From: a virus
Strand: one strand, 5' to 3'
DNA length: 38,769 bases
IMG/VR virus record: IMGVR_UViG_3300044715_000249
Span: 1-38,769 of that record
Of this stretch, positions 29,718-37,781 are shown piece after piece. How positions within the stretch are numbered: position 1 is the first letter of the stretch; every line of letters begins with the position of its first letter. The notes under the pieces were generated by a model, which was not told the DNA's origin, ran no database searches, and worked only from the letters and a program-made list of their open reading frames with translations. The position numbers and the translations under genes are program-made.

Positions 29718-30740
29718 TTAATTAGTTTTTTGACGATTGCGAATCATCGCTAAGATGTCTTCAGCACGTTGCCCGCCAGCTGCCGGAGTAGCTATTGGTG
29801 CTGTTGGAGCACTAACTGCCACTTCATCTGCTTCAAACGGAACATCTGCTGCAGGAGCAGGTGTACTTTCAACATGTTCAGAAACAACTGCACGATCAGC
29901 TGGTTGAGCAGCTACATCATTAGTTGTTGTAGGAGCATTTGATGTGTATGAACCGCGTGGTTTAAAGTACGCACCCCATTTTTCTTCATCATATGGTTGA
30001 CCATCAACACTTGCTTCAAACATTTCTTTCATGATTTTAAGCTCTGCTTCGTTTGGACGTTTAGGCAAGAAGTCAGCAAGGTTATATAAACCAAACTTCT
30101 CAATTGCTTCTGCTTCGTCTTGTGTTAAAGCACTTTCTTTACGTGACCATTTACTAGTACTATAGTCAGCATAACCACCTTTACTTGTTTTAGTAGCAGT
30201 AAAGTCCAAACCACCTGCATAGTCAGTTGGCAAGTTTTCTAACTCTGGATCCATCAATGCTGATTTAACCAAGTTGAAAATTTGTGGGCTAATGATAAAG
30301 CGACGAATTGGATTTTCTGGAGTCTTATCATCTTTCAAAGGATTCTCACGTACAAAGCCTTGGAATAAGTATGATTTCTTTTTCCAGTATTTACGACCCA
30401 TTTCTTCTAAACTTGGATCTTTAAACCATGTACGCACTTCTGCTAGGATTGGGCATGACTCGCCCCACATCTCAACGCACGGTACTTGTACTGTTGTTTT
30501 TTTACTGTCTGTTTGGCCTTTAATACCAGCGAACTCTAAGTTGATCATATTACGTTCAACCCAGAAGAATGTGTTTTTTGGATCTGCATCTGGTAAGAAA
30601 CGGATACGTGCTGTTGCACCTTCGTCAATATTCCAGTGTGCGTAGATTGCGTTGTCGCCGCCGCCTTGTGATGATTTACCTGAACTACGTGTGTCTTGCG
30701 CTTGTAACTTTGCTCTGATTTCTGCTAATGATGTTGCCAT
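29718..30740 (-). CDS. gp32: gp32 single-stranded DNA-binding protein
   Basis: 340 residues with the gp32 order: a basic N-terminal cooperativity region (MATSLAEIRAKLQAQDTR), an OB-fold core with VERNMINLEFAG and a zinc-site region (VPCVEMWGESCPIL, Cys88 and Cys96), the WxKKKSYLFQGFV strand, then a long acidic, Pro/Ala-rich tail ending in an EDILAMIRNRQK helix. It coats and organises single-stranded DNA and recruits UvsX, UvsY and replication proteins. AGGAGAA precedes the ATG. Sigma-70 and late motifs both lie upstream. Confidence 0.95.
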   Translation of the reverse strand: MATSLAEIRAKLQAQDTRSSGKSSQGGGDNAIYAHWNIDEGATARIRFLPDADPKNTFFWVERNMINLEFAGIKGQTDSKKTTVQVPCVEMWGESCPILAEVRTWFKDPSLEEMGRKYWKKKSYLFQGFVRENPLKDDKTPENPIRRFIISPQIFNLVKSALMDPELENLPTDYAGGLDFTATKTSKGGYADYSTSKWSRKESALTQDEAEAIEKFGLYNLADFLPKRPNEAELKIMKEMFEASVDGQPYDEEKWGAYFKPRGSYTSNAPTTTNDVAAQPADRAVVSEHVESTPAPAADVPFEADEVAVSAPTAPIATPAAGGQRAEDILAMIRNRQKTN

Positions 30741-30804
30741 GATGTATTTCTCCTGTTGTTTTAAGTTGGTCTTAATATAAGTAACTTCCCGCTACTTACA
30801 ATAG

Positions 30805-30811
30805 TATTTAT
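30805..30811 (-). promoter_or_regulatory. T4-type late promoter motif upstream of gp32
   Basis: ATAAATA in GTGATAAATACTATTG, 64 bases before the gp32 ATG and downstream of a sigma-70 promoter, so gp32 may be transcribed both early and late. Confidence 0.5.
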
Positions 30812-30824
30812 CACCTATGCATTA

Positions 30825-30853
30825 ATAATACGTTATATTGATTGCACGGTCAA
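30825..30853 (-). promoter_or_regulatory. Sigma-70 promoter for gp32
   Basis: TTGACC (30848-30853), 17-base spacer, TATTAT (30825-30830); one mismatch per hexamer. Confidence 0.8.
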
Positions 30854-30862
30854 GTAAAAAGT

Positions 30863-31657
30863 TTAAATAGTTTTACCAAAATAAGGAAGTAATTCATCTA
30901 CTAGTTTGCTGTATCCTGTAATGTCCGGATGCACTTCTTTCCAATGTTTGTATATTAAATCCAATTTCTCAGCGGCTACAATAGACATTGGTTTGAACTC
31001 AGATCCAAATTTCTGCATAAATTTTGGTGTATCTGCTAATTGACTATACCACTCAGGGTCGCTTAGATATACATCTTCTAATAGATTAGGTATTAATAAC
31101 TTAGTGGCACTAGGTACTACTGATGTTAAATTACTGTATTGGTTGACACTTGGGTGTAATTGACCCCAACACCCTAACATTAATACCTGCACATTACGAT
31201 GTAATGCAATTTCGTTTAATTTAGTATAGAATTTAGAAAAATAATCAGCAATCATATCATCTAAACTATCGTAGTTCAATAAAGAATCAACAAACGTATG
31301 CTCTAATTCTTTCCACTGTGTGAATTCAGCATCGGGCGGTTTCTTGACATATAGATAGTGTTCTCTAAATATATCTGTTTGCAGGAATACAATATAATCT
31401 ACAGTATCCCAGGCAATTTCTTTATATTCGTCACTGTGAGAATGCCCATATAAAGACCTGCCTGTATTGTTCCAATTACCTTCCATACGATCAAGTTGTA
31501 ACCAATTCGAGCCACCGGCTTTGCTTATATTAATCACAGTGTGCCCGTGTTCTTGTAGTATAGATGCTGGGCCGATACCTAAAGGACCGTAGTCACTGCC
31601 AGTGCCACCGAATACACCGATACCCCAACTGTCACCTGCTAGTACTATTGTGCTCAT
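30863..31657 (-). CDS. SGNH/GDSL-type hydrolase
   Basis: 264 residues. Block I is LAGDSWG (6-12) with nucleophile Ser10 in GDS; block II-III around AGGSN (47-51) supplies the oxyanion Asn; block V is HPDITGY (243-249) with the catalytic His near HPD. The enzyme class removes ester groups, often acetyl groups on sugars. No signal peptide is visible, so it acts in the cytoplasm or on the virion. It overlaps the GT10-like gene by 4 bases. Confidence 0.8.
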   Translation of the reverse strand: MSTIVLAGDSWGIGVFGGTGSDYGPLGIGPASILQEHGHTVINISKAGGSNWLQLDRMEGNWNNTGRSLYGHSHSDEYKEIAWDTVDYIVFLQTDIFREHYLYVKKPPDAEFTQWKELEHTFVDSLLNYDSLDDMIADYFSKFYTKLNEIALHRNVQVLMLGCWGQLHPSVNQYSNLTSVVPSATKLLIPNLLEDVYLSDPEWYSQLADTPKFMQKFGSEFKPMSIVAAEKLDLIYKHWKEVHPDITGYSKLVDELLPYFGKTI

Positions 31658-32679
31658 TTATTGTGGGATGATACTAATTTTAAATAATGATGTCTATTAT
31701 ACTCTATTGTTGGCAACATTTCTTGGAATATACTGTTAAGCTCGTCTAAGGAAAATGTAGCTATACGATCTATTTCTTGTTTAATAGCTTCAAATCGCTG
31801 ATAATTATTTTCAATTTGGTCATAACTTTCATCAAACCATGGGCTAAATGTTTTAAATCCTGCTTGTTGTAACCGTGTTAGGCTGTGTGCGCCCGACATC
31901 ATAATGAATGGTCGACCTATATATAAATTCTTAATTGCTTTTTCTGTGATCCATGTATTACTCACACAGTCTGTTTCTACAACAATTTCCATAAAATAAT
32001 CATGATACGGTTTACGGCCAGCGCCAACAATCATATCGTGATCATAAACTCGCTTAGGAAATAATTGATCGTATATAATTGGAGTATTAGCATCAGCCCA
32101 AGCTCGATCATCTTCAAAATATTTAAGAAACGGCAGGTCGATCAGCATGCCATATTCCTGATATGATATGTAAGAATCTTCTTTATATTGTGTATAAAGT
32201 TGACGTGCTATCTGCAGGCGGTAAAATGTGCCACGATGAAACCATGCGGCAAATTTCTTAGTAAATCTGCCAGTAGAGATAGTGATATCTTTGATAGTTG
32301 GATATAATACATTTATCCACATTTGTATACTATCGTGCTTAATAATTGTTGCCAGCGGTATATCTAAATCGTCTCTACAAAAAATAAGACAAGTGTCGGG
32401 AGTAAGATTATATTTTTTAATAATGAGTTTAACTATTTCTATGCCGCCCGACAGTATTGGGTTGCATCCATCCTCAAACACAAAAAGAAAACGTTTGCCG
32501 ATGCCAATTTTATCAACTTGATATATTAGTTGATCAGTGCCCATAAACGCATAATTACGATCAAACATACTATTGAAATTAAGAGCAATTACATCATCAA
32601 TTTCAATTATTGGTACACCTCGGTCTGCCCAGGATCTGCTCAAATACTTCTGCCAGAAAAACTTTGTTATTAGATTCAT
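31654..32679 (-). CDS. GT10-like glycosyltransferase (paralogue 3 of 3)
   Basis: 341 residues. Residues 242-258 (NTWITEKAIKNLYIGRPF) and 277-287 (FSPWFDESYD) match the same block in the genes at 18428 and 27242. The N-terminal lobe is different (FCRDDLDIPL, then SYQEYGMLIDL). The ATG at 32679 lies right after a late-promoter-like ATAAATA. Together with the SGNH hydrolase it forms a two-gene unit; a deacetylase-plus-transferase set for modifying a surface or virion glycan is an inference. Confidence 0.75.
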   Translation of the reverse strand: MNLITKFFWQKYLSRSWADRGVPIIEIDDVIALNFNSMFDRNYAFMGTDQLIYQVDKIGIGKRFLFVFEDGCNPILSGGIEIVKLIIKKYNLTPDTCLIFCRDDLDIPLATIIKHDSIQMWINVLYPTIKDITISTGRFTKKFAAWFHRGTFYRLQIARQLYTQYKEDSYISYQEYGMLIDLPFLKYFEDDRAWADANTPIIYDQLFPKRVYDHDMIVGAGRKPYHDYFMEIVVETDCVSNTWITEKAIKNLYIGRPFIMMSGAHSLTRLQQAGFKTFSPWFDESYDQIENNYQRFEAIKQEIDRIATFSLDELNSIFQEMLPTIEYNRHHYLKLVSSHNK

Positions 32680-32684
32680 ATCGA

Positions 32685-32691
32685 TATTTAT
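32685..32691 (-). promoter_or_regulatory. Late promoter motif almost touching a start codon
   Basis: ATAAATA in GCAATAAATATCGATATG; the ATG at 32679 follows 5 bases later, so a normal late start would give a leaderless message. Confidence 0.5.
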
Positions 32692-32696
32692 TGCTC

Positions 32697-32725
32697 AAAA
32701 GAAAGGGCATTAAAAAATGCCCTTT
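32697..32725 (-). terminator. Rho-independent terminator
   Basis: AAAGGGCATT (32716-32725) pairs with AATGCCCTTT (32702-32711) around a 4-base loop, with CTTTTG following on the minus strand. It ends the virion block transcript. Confidence 0.88.
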
Positions 32726-32751
32726 TGTTTAATTGATTTATTATTGTTATT

Positions 32752-34905
32752 TTACATAAGTCCAGCTATTTTACGCATTTGTGCGATATCTTCATCGAAT
32801 TGTTTATTGTATAATGACACATCGTCTTCTGGTTCATCTTTAGCTATTGCCTTGATACCATGAGGGATAGTTTTAAGTTTGTCTTTGAAGCTTAATGGTT
32901 TTGCGCCCATACGTTTTAGTTTTTCATCTTTGTTAACGTGATCTTCATATCCTTCTGCCAATGCTGCTTTCATTTCTTCTTTAGATTTATTATACTTTGC
33001 CTGAAATTCTTCATCTGATAGTTCTGTAAGATCCATGTCAACTTCTTTCATTTTGCCTTCATCAAGATCAGTTTTAGCCAACTCTTCAGACTTACGGCGG
33101 GCAACGTCACTTAAGTGTGTTACCTTACCACGTGGATCTTTACCTTGTGTAGATTTCCAATCACTTTCGTGTTCCCAGCCAGTTAATTTACCTGTTTTAG
33201 GATCATATGTTACTTTGTCTTTAGCTTCGTTCATTTCTGGATATTCTACGCCCACTTCGTTATATACTTCACGGACCATGATACTGATGTCACTCGAGCC
33301 TAATTCTTCCATTGGTGCGTGGAAACTTGCTACATCACGTGCAGCATTCATAACACCATCTGGTCCTGCTTTCATTAATAGTTCTTGGTGTTGCCCAATG
33401 TTGCTTGTAATTCTACGAATAATTGCTGTTTGTATTGATTCAACTTGGTCTTGATCATACTCGCCTTCGCTCATTCCACGATTAAACTGATCTGGGTTGT
33501 CACGATCTTGATCAAACTCCATATCACTACCGTATTCTTGATCAGGTTCGTCAAGGTCACGGTCAAATTCCATTTCATCATCGCCTTCAGCTACAGCTGA
33601 TTCGTATTGATCAGCTGGCTCTACGTCGCCGATTTCGTTCATAACTTTACCGTAGATTTCTGGCATATTTTCTTGTACCCAATCCATAACTACATCACGT
33701 GCATCTGCTTCTGGGTTTTCTTCTGCTAGGTCACCTAGACGATCAAACAATACATCGTCGCCGATTAAGTTGTATAATGCACTAGTAGCGTTAGTAGCAT
33801 CTACACCAACAATAAGTGGTTCCATTAGTAAATCAATTAGTTCAGAAACTTGTTCTTCACCTTCTGGTGTAGCCCATGTACCTTCAGCTACATTAGTAGC
33901 CCATGATTCAAATTGTTGTGCGAATTTATTAGATTTTTTCATATTATATGCCTTTTGTACAATTGGTAGTGCTGTATCAGTTGCGTCATTGTAAGTTTTT
34001 CTAACGAAACGCTCACGCATACTATCAACGTCGAAGTCATCCATTAGAGTTTGTTCATCCATCTGGAAACTTTCTTTGCAAGCAGCGTAACCCTTACGTC
34101 CGCTCATTCTTTTTAGAGTGTCATTCAATAAACCATGATATTCAAATGCCGCTTCAACCATAGCTTGCGTTTCGGCGTCTTCAAATGTTCTACGTACCAT
34201 TTGTGATTTAAACGGACGTAGTTTACTACATTCTTCTGCTACTTTAGTAATGTGTTGACCAAAATCATCATTGACATCGCCGCCTTCTGATACGTGACGT
34301 GCCATAGCACGTGCATATCTTAAATTGTTATATGGTAATTTAAAACGCTCACCATCTGTTGTTTCAACAAACAATGCTTTAATTTTACGACTACGTGCGC
34401 CACGTTGCTCTGGATCTACTCTATCGCTGTGACGTACAATAATCTTTACGTTACCATCTTGCTCGTAACTGCTACGACTTGTGCCGTGCATTCTGCTTTC
34501 GCCGATTACTTCGTCTTTACTGTATGTGCTGTCTGATTTACTTACTTGCTGTAGGTCGCGATGTTTTAGTGTACTACGTGTAATATCGCGTGGCTCAAAG
34601 CTCAATAGATTACGTTTAGCAAACTCACGCAACTCTCTTAAAAAGCCATACCATTTTGCTTTTTCTTCTTCGTCTAATTCACTGCTGATATTTTTACTAA
34701 AGTATATTTTAAGCGAAGTTTCATCAATAACACTAATGGTTATGTTGCCGTGACTAACACCGTCAACTGTATAGTCAAAGTTGAAAAAACGTGCGTCTTC
34801 TGGATTTTGTGTAGCTTTGGCATTTTCATCGCCTAAACTAACATCTTCAAACCTGTCGCGGATTTTTTCAAATAGTGCTTCGGATATTTTATTAATTTCT
34901 CTCAT
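32752..34905 (-). CDS. Large acidic virion-associated-type protein (717 aa)
   Basis: The ATG at 34905 (MREINKISEALFEKIRD) is the start; a TTG-initiated frame to 34920 covers a late motif. Mostly helical, with a PD-rich charged region near 465-510 in which MEFD-x-D-x-D-x-PDQ occurs twice. The C-terminus ends with a short helix QMRKIAGLM; related short 'R-x-L-A-G-(M/L)' sequences appear in other proteins of this block. It lies directly after gp17 in an otherwise structural block; portal, neck or scaffold-related roles are possible, but I recognise no T4 homologue. Confidence 0.82.
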   Translation of the reverse strand: MREINKISEALFEKIRDRFEDVSLGDENAKATQNPEDARFFNFDYTVDGVSHGNITISVIDETSLKIYFSKNISSELDEEEKAKWYGFLRELREFAKRNLLSFEPRDITRSTLKHRDLQQVSKSDSTYSKDEVIGESRMHGTSRSSYEQDGNVKIIVRHSDRVDPEQRGARSRKIKALFVETTDGERFKLPYNNLRYARAMARHVSEGGDVNDDFGQHITKVAEECSKLRPFKSQMVRRTFEDAETQAMVEAAFEYHGLLNDTLKRMSGRKGYAACKESFQMDEQTLMDDFDVDSMRERFVRKTYNDATDTALPIVQKAYNMKKSNKFAQQFESWATNVAEGTWATPEGEEQVSELIDLLMEPLIVGVDATNATSALYNLIGDDVLFDRLGDLAEENPEADARDVVMDWVQENMPEIYGKVMNEIGDVEPADQYESAVAEGDDEMEFDRDLDEPDQEYGSDMEFDQDRDNPDQFNRGMSEGEYDQDQVESIQTAIIRRITSNIGQHQELLMKAGPDGVMNAARDVASFHAPMEELGSSDISIMVREVYNEVGVEYPEMNEAKDKVTYDPKTGKLTGWEHESDWKSTQGKDPRGKVTHLSDVARRKSEELAKTDLDEGKMKEVDMDLTELSDEEFQAKYNKSKEEMKAALAEGYEDHVNKDEKLKRMGAKPLSFKDKLKTIPHGIKAIAKDEPEDDVSLYNKQFDEDIAQMRKIAGLM
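33490..33573 (-). repeat. Tandem coding repeat in the 717-residue protein
   Basis: Two copies of about 34 bases (33490-33523 and 33539-33573) separated by 15 bases; each encodes MEFD(R/Q)D(L/R)D(E/N)PDQ. They form an acidic, probably unfolded segment. Confidence 0.75.
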
Positions 34906-34909
34906 ATTG

Positions 34910-34916
34910 TATTTAT
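34910..34916 (-). promoter_or_regulatory. Late promoter motif before the 717-residue gene
   Basis: ATAAATA in TTGAATAAATACAATATG, 4 bases before the ATG at 34905; the message would be leaderless or nearly so. Confidence 0.5.
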
Positions 34917-34920
34917 TCAA

Positions 34921-36483
34921 TTAGAACATTATGAATGGCATAGGTTCTATAAAGTCATCCAATGTATCACGCATTGCGTTATCAAGTGTTGCATCGTATG
35001 TTTGTAATAACATTGCCATACGTACTATTAAAACTAAGCTCATTACCAAGTCATCTGTTTCGCCGGGTTTAGCAGCAAAGCTAGAGCCATTGGCAACAAA
35101 TGTTTTTAATTCTGATATTAAGTTTTTACTAGCAATGGTCATACGCTTAGTTTCTATTAGATTTTTTAATTTAGAACAAGCTGATATTTTGCTTTTGTTT
35201 GTAGTATTAAATCCTTTACGATAGCGTCTGCCAGAGCCCATAGCCTTAGGTTCATTTAAGAATGTTCCTTTGATATTTTCCTCGCCCATTTCGGCTACTG
35301 TTATTAGTGCCGCTTCACCTATTGTGTTGTTTTCCATACTATAGTAAATGTTGGTTACTGGCACTGTTTCTGCTAGATAGCGGGTAATTTCACGTAATAT
35401 ACCAATCTGTTGTTGTATTGGTGTGCGATTATGTTGCCATTCGCCCACTTGTATAAAGCTAGGCAATTCGACTATTTGTATTGCGGCAGGGTCGCCACCA
35501 GTACCTAAACTTGGGTCTAATGCAACAAGATATGTATTTGCTGGGTTGGGCTTTTTATACCAACGTATCTGACCTTGTCGTTCAATTGGGTCAATGCCGT
35601 CCATCTCAATTAAATGCCCTGGGTTAATTAATGTTTCATCCCAAATCAAAAATTCGCAATCCATCTCTCTACGGAAGCGTTCATCACCCAATTGCGCACG
35701 TTGTTCGCTTGCCCACTTGTCATCTCTATCCGGGTGTTCACGCCAATAACTGCGGAATGACTTAAACCCATTAACTCCCAATTCAGTGGCATTGCCAAAT
35801 TCATCAATGCATTTGTTGGCTCCCTTCCATAAGGTAGCAAATTGGTCTTCGTCTGAATTAGGAGTCGATGTGATAATACATTTACCACCTGTTGCTAGGG
35901 TAGGACTAATAGAAGTCCAGAATTCACGGCCAATAGTACTACGAACGAACGCAAACTCATCACAGTATAATAATGATATAGAAAGACCACGACCTGTATT
36001 TTCGGTAGTTGTACTTGACATGATCCGACTACCGTTTTCAAAGTCTATACTACCTTTGTTGTAGCTAGTTGCACCTGCACGTATAAAGTCCGGACACAGT
36101 TCGTATGCATAACGTATACGTGACATAATTTCCTGCGAGCCTGTAAATTTATGTGCGGCAATTAGGATAGTACTATCAGGTACAAACATAGCGTACCATA
36201 ACAAATAACCAGCGGCACTTGTCGATTTACCTGTTTGTCGAGGCATTAACGATATACTGAATCGATAATTGTGATATGTATCAATAAGTCGTGTCTGATA
36301 ATCAAACGGCTGATATAACATACGGCCTTGAGTAGGATGTTGTATATAGAAGTAATGACTCATGAAATACTGCGGCCCAGTGATTGGGTCAGCGCATCGA
36401 GCAAATTCTATAATTTGCTCTTCTGTAAAGGTCTCTGATTGGTGCGCACGTTTTACTAGTACGCCTTCAAGTGATTTAGCCAT
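34921..36483 (-). CDS. gp17: Large terminase subunit gp17
   Basis: 520 residues (T4 gp17 is 610). The N-terminal ATPase has Walker A PRQTGKST at 81-88 and Walker B LLYCDEFAF at 171-179 with catalytic Glu176. The RNase H-like nuclease begins at VALDPSLGTGGD (320-331, first Asp), followed by an acidic residue near YSMENNTIGE (381-390) and GETDD at 474-478. It cuts concatemers and pumps DNA into proheads. The small terminase gp16 is not recognisable among the small upstream genes. Confidence 0.97.
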   Translation of the reverse strand: MAKSLEGVLVKRAHQSETFTEEQIIEFARCADPITGPQYFMSHYFYIQHPTQGRMLYQPFDYQTRLIDTYHNYRFSISLMPRQTGKSTSAAGYLLWYAMFVPDSTILIAAHKFTGSQEIMSRIRYAYELCPDFIRAGATSYNKGSIDFENGSRIMSSTTTENTGRGLSISLLYCDEFAFVRSTIGREFWTSISPTLATGGKCIITSTPNSDEDQFATLWKGANKCIDEFGNATELGVNGFKSFRSYWREHPDRDDKWASEQRAQLGDERFRREMDCEFLIWDETLINPGHLIEMDGIDPIERQGQIRWYKKPNPANTYLVALDPSLGTGGDPAAIQIVELPSFIQVGEWQHNRTPIQQQIGILREITRYLAETVPVTNIYYSMENNTIGEAALITVAEMGEENIKGTFLNEPKAMGSGRRYRKGFNTTNKSKISACSKLKNLIETKRMTIASKNLISELKTFVANGSSFAAKPGETDDLVMSLVLIVRMAMLLQTYDATLDNAMRDTLDDFIEPMPFIMF

Positions 36484-36496
36484 ACAAATACTTATG

Positions 36497-36790
36497 TTAG
36501 AAAGGAGATTCGCCTGTCAAATAAGGCTTAGAAAACCATAATCGAAACCACTCGGGTGTCCCAGGCTTTACATTATTGTCTTGTTGATAGTTTACTTTTT
36601 CCATAGCAGTAACACTACAGTTACTACCTTCGTCACTAGTTTGGCTAGCAGTATATTCTTGTAATTTGGCTAGGCCGCCTAAGCCAGCAAGTGCTTTTAT
36701 TTCATGTATAGGATCGGCAGAGTCGAGCACTGCATCAGGAATAGTATCCTGAGAATAGTCTTGTGTACGAATTGAATATTGTTTAAACAC
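36497..36790 (-). CDS. Small hypothetical protein upstream of gp17
   Basis: 97 residues with a GTG start at 36790, just beyond the end of the preceding gene, and no Shine-Dalgarno. The central segment IHEIKALAGLGGLAKLQEY is helical and repeats the 'EI-A-LAGL' pattern seen in the 324-residue protein at the right edge; the end (PEWFRLWFSKPYL) is aromatic. Position before gp17 matches that of gp16 in T4, but similarity to gp16 is not evident. Confidence 0.7.
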   Translation of the reverse strand: MFKQYSIRTQDYSQDTIPDAVLDSADPIHEIKALAGLGGLAKLQEYTASQTSDEGSNCSVTAMEKVNYQQDNNVKPGTPEWFRLWFSKPYLTGESPF

Positions 36791-37136
36791 CGTATTTGTT
36801 TTTCTTAGGTTTGGCTACAGGACTGACTTTGTTTACTTTGTTGGATTCAACACTATTCTTGCCGCCGTGTGTTTTACGTTTAAGTCCAAACTTCTTAGCT
36901 GTGTGAGCAATAATTTCATCATCGGCATCACTATAACCTACTGTTACAAATTCACTGCCGGTGCCTGCCTGTTGATCAGCGTCTACGTCAGGAGCGCCTG
37001 CTAGCTCAATACCAAAGCGATATGCTAGGTATGGGTTAGCGTTGTTATCTAAATGAGGGAAAGACTGAAGATTAGGAAGGGCATTTTTAGAACCCGTTCT
37101 AACATCACCTTCAGTAACTATTTCATTAATTTTCAT
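36783..37136 (-). CDS. Small hypothetical protein of the packaging block
   Basis: 117 residues. An unstructured N-terminus rich in Asn/Pro, then FGIELAGAPDVDADQQAG and FGLKRKTHGGKNSVESNK, ending in a basic tail (SPVAKPKKNKYGV). No family recognised. The ATG overlaps the preceding stop by one base. Confidence 0.7.
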   Translation of the reverse strand: MKINEIVTEGDVRTGSKNALPNLQSFPHLDNNANPYLAYRFGIELAGAPDVDADQQAGTGSEFVTVGYSDADDEIIAHTAKKFGLKRKTHGGKNSVESNKVNKVSPVAKPKKNKYGV

Positions 37137-37474
37137 TAGTATTTGCCTGTTAGTGTAGCTATTTGTTTACGTAACTGTTCAAGTTCATCAGTAAGTGCAT
37201 CGAGTTTATGACTATTTGTATCAATTGCCAATTCTTCACCATCATTTTCAATTTCTAATTGATCAATGTCTGCTTCTTCTGCATCATTTTCTGCGCTAAG
37301 TGTTTTAATGTCAGCCATGCTATGGTTGTTTGCTTTACGCACCAATGTAGCCAATGCACTAAAATCATCAGTTGCATCAGGATATTTTGCTTTTGCTACC
37401 TTCAGCATGTTTTGTGTTTCTGGATCCATTGTGGATTCAGTAAGTTGCTCAATATATTCGCGCAATGTTTTCAT
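37136..37474 (-). CDS. Small coiled-coil protein of the packaging block
   Basis: 112 residues. The second half is heptad-like and acidic (AEEADIDQLEIENDGEEL, then LDALTDELEQLRKQIATL), predicting a coiled coil. Small, oligomeric coiled-coil proteins next to gp17 would fit a small terminase subunit, but similarity is only of this general kind. Confidence 0.7.
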   Translation of the reverse strand: MKTLREYIEQLTESTMDPETQNMLKVAKAKYPDATDDFSALATLVRKANNHSMADIKTLSAENDAEEADIDQLEIENDGEELAIDTNSHKLDALTDELEQLRKQIATLTGKY

Positions 37475-37475
37475 T

Positions 37476-37781
37476 TTAATATTCGTCGTCTTCTTCTAGT
37501 CTACCACGTAGATCAGTTACAGAACCTGTTTGACTATTACTACGCAAAAATGCTTCAAGCCACGGGCGAGTGTATGCACCAACAACATTACCTACTTCTT
37601 TAGTAGATTCAAGTTGATTCGCAATTCTAACCGCTTCCGATAATGCTTCCTCGAGTTGATCTATTAGATCAGCCGCGTGGCTAGTGCCTTCATCATCCCA
37701 AAGTGCTTCTTGGACTGGCTGTTCTAATGAACTACCGTTTTCAACAATCATCGCATATTTTTTTAATAAGTCTAAACTCAT
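37476..37781 (-). CDS. Small acidic protein of the packaging block
   Basis: 101 residues; an acidic helix ADLIDQLEEALSEAVRIANQ in the middle and an acidic C-terminus (GRLEEDDEY). Its ATG overlaps the end of the 324-residue protein by 4 bases. No family recognised. Confidence 0.7.
   Translation of the reverse strand: MSLDLLKKYAMIVENGSSLEQPVQEALWDDEGTSHAADLIDQLEEALSEAVRIANQLESTKEVGNVVGAYTRPWLEAFLRSNSQTGSVTDLRGRLEEDDEY

Noticed and set aside
34906-34920. TTG start for the 717-residue gene
   Set aside because: It lies inside the late-promoter motif; the ATG at 34905 is available.
36497-37474. Small terminase gp16 among the small upstream genes
   Set aside because: Position and coiled coil would fit, but no residue-level match was recognised.
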